In this document: positions 30,838-32,403 of the stretch, one piece after another
How positions within the stretch are numbered: position 1 is the first letter of the stretch
How the letters are laid out: every line of letters starts with the position of its first letter
Assembly (NCBI GenBank): GCA_009784945.1
Contig: WQXH01000023.1
Location: 1 to 32,403, forward strand
Length of the DNA stretch: 32,403 nt
Direction: 5' to 3'
DNA from: Coriobacteriia bacterium
Lineage (GTDB): Bacteria > Actinomycetota > Coriobacteriia > Coriobacteriales > UBA8131
Program-made: the position numbers and the translations under genes
The notes under the pieces: generated by a model
What the model saw: the letters and a program-made list of their open reading frames with translations, nothing else
Told to the model about the DNA's origin: nothing
Databases searched by the model: none

Positions 30838-31671
30838 TCATTCACCACCCATATTTTTTAAGATATGCCCTGCGATTCTAGGGGATAACTGACGAGCTTT
30901 CTCGTTAGGGTTACTCCCAGCAAAGCACAGAAGAAACATCGGCGAATTGGTCGAGTTTTTTAACACCAGTGGGTTTGGTGCAACGGTATGAAACGTTTGT
31001 TCTAGCCTGCTCTTAATGAAAGCTTCTAGACCATCGGGTATTTTCTCAAGACTGTCGTTATCAAAGAGAGACATTTGCGACGGCTGCTGGTAAATCCGCT
31101 GCTTCCAGTCAGGCGTGCCAAAGATTCTAGTGAGATTTGCTTCCCACGCTGGCGGGACTTTGCCGTCGTTAGGAAGGTTTCTTGTTACAGCAGAAAGAGG
31201 AAACAGGTACCAAACATCAAAAGCTTGGGTTTTACTAATCTTTTCCAAGCTTGCCCATGACAAATCCATTGCGCATGGATCGAGAAAGATTACTCCCCGC
31301 CACTGTCTTGATAGCCACGGCGCATTTTCAATACCATCTAGAAGCTCGTTGCAATCACCGTTTTTAGTTGTTATATTTTTGAGCTTATCTGGATAGTCTG
31401 CCGAAATTCTTTCGAGTAGCGCTAAATGATAGCTCCTGTTCTTCTCAAAGAAAAAATAGCGATCGAAAGGATACCTCAATGCACGAAGAGCTGAGCCATC
31501 TATTACCCGATCATTCTTAAGCAGTACATTGCCAGACCCAGAAAAGGCGTCAATGTAGCAAAGCCTAAATGACTGATTCTTCAATGCTGTTGTATAGGCG
31601 GACAGATACTTCTCCACAACATCAAGCTTCTGCTCAGTCCAAAAATCTCCAAATGTTTGCTGTTCAATCAT
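30838..31671 (-). CDS. tcmP: three-Cys-motif partner protein TcmP
   Basis: A 277-aa member of the TcmP family, which regularly sits next to three-Cys-motif (DUF5131) proteins. Recognised segments are FGDFWTEQKLDVVEKYLSAY, RLCYIDAFSGSGNV, FDRYFFFEKN, GVIFLDPCAMDLSWASLEKI and VWYLFPLSAVTRNL. The YIDAFSGSG and VIFLDP segments resemble a Rossmann methyltransferase-like fold. AGAGGA precedes the ATG. Biochemical function is not established; the pair is common in accessory and defence-like regions. The partner gene directly downstream is interrupted. Confidence 0.85.
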   Translation of the reverse strand: MIEQQTFGDFWTEQKLDVVEKYLSAYTTALKNQSFRLCYIDAFSGSGNVLLKNDRVIDGSALRALRYPFDRYFFFEKNRSYHLALLERISADYPDKLKNITTKNGDCNELLDGIENAPWLSRQWRGVIFLDPCAMDLSWASLEKISKTQAFDVWYLFPLSAVTRNLPNDGKVPPAWEANLTRIFGTPDWKQRIYQQPSQMSLFDNDSLEKIPDGLEAFIKSRLEQTFHTVAPNPLVLKNSTNSPMFLLCFAGSNPNEKARQLSPRIAGHILKNMGGE

Positions 31672-31809
31672 TGTTCCTCTTCAGTACTGCTAGCTCTTAT
31701 GGTCAAGGCTGAAACATTTATTTTAGTAATGCTGATACCAAAAGAACATATGTTCTAGTATAACACATTGGGACAGTCACTATTAATTACTGCGTCATAA
31801 GAATTGACA

Positions 31810-32265
31810 CTATCTTACACGATGACTAGAAATTAGTGACACTATACATTGCCACGGAATGTGGGATCGAATGATTCCAGACCTGCGTCTTTTGTTGGAT
31901 TCCGCTCGTGCTGCATCTGCGGCCTTCTGCACAATCGCACTGTCCTCGCCCAGTGCTTCTGCCATCCATAAAAGAGCACCCGGACATTGTAGGCGTTGAT
32001 AGGCCAGTTTTGCGCTTTGGTTTGGTTTCTGTCTGGTAAATTGCCCTGACCCTTTAGAGTTCTGATTGGAAAGCCAGCCAATCATATGCTCTTTTTGGTT
32101 AGTCCACCATACACCGTTCTCTTGACCGCAATCCCTGTCGTACTGGTCAGAAATTGGGAGATGAGCTTTAAGTTTCTTGAGCACTTTCACGAACTCTTGA
32201 ACTTCACAATCACCAGAATCTAGCAATTCGCTCATTCTGTTTCGCCTGTTAAGCAAGGGCTTCAT
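31810..32265 (-). CDS. hypothetical protein, 151 aa, of accessory-region type
   Basis: No family I can name. It reads as a plausible soluble protein: VQEFVKVLKKLKAHL, RDCGQENGVWWTNQKEHMIGW, GSGQFTRQKPNQSAKLAYQR, CPGALLWMAEALGED and RSGIIRSHIPW. The ATG at 32265 is preceded by AAAGGA at a workable distance; an in-frame GTG at 32268 is an alternative. It may pair with the plus-strand gene that begins at 32362, or belong to the same island as the TcmP pair. Confidence 0.55.
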   Translation of the reverse strand: MKPLLNRRNRMSELLDSGDCEVQEFVKVLKKLKAHLPISDQYDRDCGQENGVWWTNQKEHMIGWLSNQNSKGSGQFTRQKPNQSAKLAYQRLQCPGALLWMAEALGEDSAIVQKAADAARAESNKRRRSGIIRSHIPWQCIVSLISSHRVR

Positions 32266-32361
32266 CACTGTCCGTCCTTTCTAGTAGAACGTTCTTTAAA
32301 TAACCACTAGAATGTACTGCAATGTGCTATACTATTCCCAACCGACAGGAAGGGAAATGCT

Positions 32362-32403
32362 ATGGCGAGGACAAGAGCAAGGCAGATTGTATTGGATTAC
32401 GAG
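32362..32403 (+). CDS. start of an unidentified gene, cut by the window end
   Basis: AGGAAGGGA is placed about seven bases before an ATG, and the frame (MARTRARQIVLDYE) is open to the edge. TATACT at 32328-32333 is a plausible -10. Fourteen residues are too few to identify the product. Confidence 0.55.
   Translation, partial: MARTRARQIVLDYE

Overview
The window looks like chromosomal DNA of an anaerobic member of the Coriobacteriia (Eggerthellales, possibly near Cryptobacterium). This is inferred from gene content: a periplasmic nitrate reductase (Nap) set, a pentaheme nitrite reductase, a TsaB-RimI-TsaD fusion, a MocR regulator, and a multicopy DUF559-like family. Base composition looks roughly balanced, so high-GC Eggerthella itself is less likely. 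The species assignment is a guess from one window.

Layout. 1-3626 is the 3' part of a nap operon: napA (missing its N-terminus), napD and napH. 3863-5541 is purN-purM on the minus strand, divergent from a tRNA-Ser(GGA) at 5616-5705. An inverted copy of the tRNA tail follows it. 6178-8663 is accessory DNA: a DUF559-like gene, a MerR effector-domain remnant and an orphan. 8997-11146 is a NatAB-type ABC exporter. 11210-14082 is a MocR regulator divergent from a lipoprotein-type NrfA cytochrome. Two near-identical 106-bp mobile-looking repeats lie at 8705 and 14363. 14631-17385 holds a small XRE regulator behind an FNR-like palindrome, then an OmpR-type two-component system.

17563-19560 is decayed accessory DNA: an orphan fragment, an acetyltransferase broken by one stop codon, and a second DUF559-like paralogue. 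19776-20810 encodes the synthetase half of GMP synthase. 20976-22952 encodes a secreted or membrane-anchored protein with a long Asn/Gly/His-rich tract. 23113-26790 is the t6A tRNA-modification operon (udg - tsaE - tsaB/rimI/tsaD fusion). 27276-32403 resembles a defence or genomic-island region: a DinJ/YafQ toxin-antitoxin pair flanked by direct repeats, a truncated YhcG-like nuclease, a TcmP/three-Cys-motif pair whose second gene carries a Trp-to-TAG stop, two orphans, and the first codons of another gene at the edge.

How the genes fit together. NapADH and NrfA together suggest anaerobic nitrate-to-ammonium respiration. FNR-like and OmpR-like regulatory sites lie nearby. Purine synthesis (purM, purN, guaA) and tRNA maturation form the conserved core. 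Accessory genes cluster next to the tRNA-Ser and at the right end. No integrase or transposase gene is visible.
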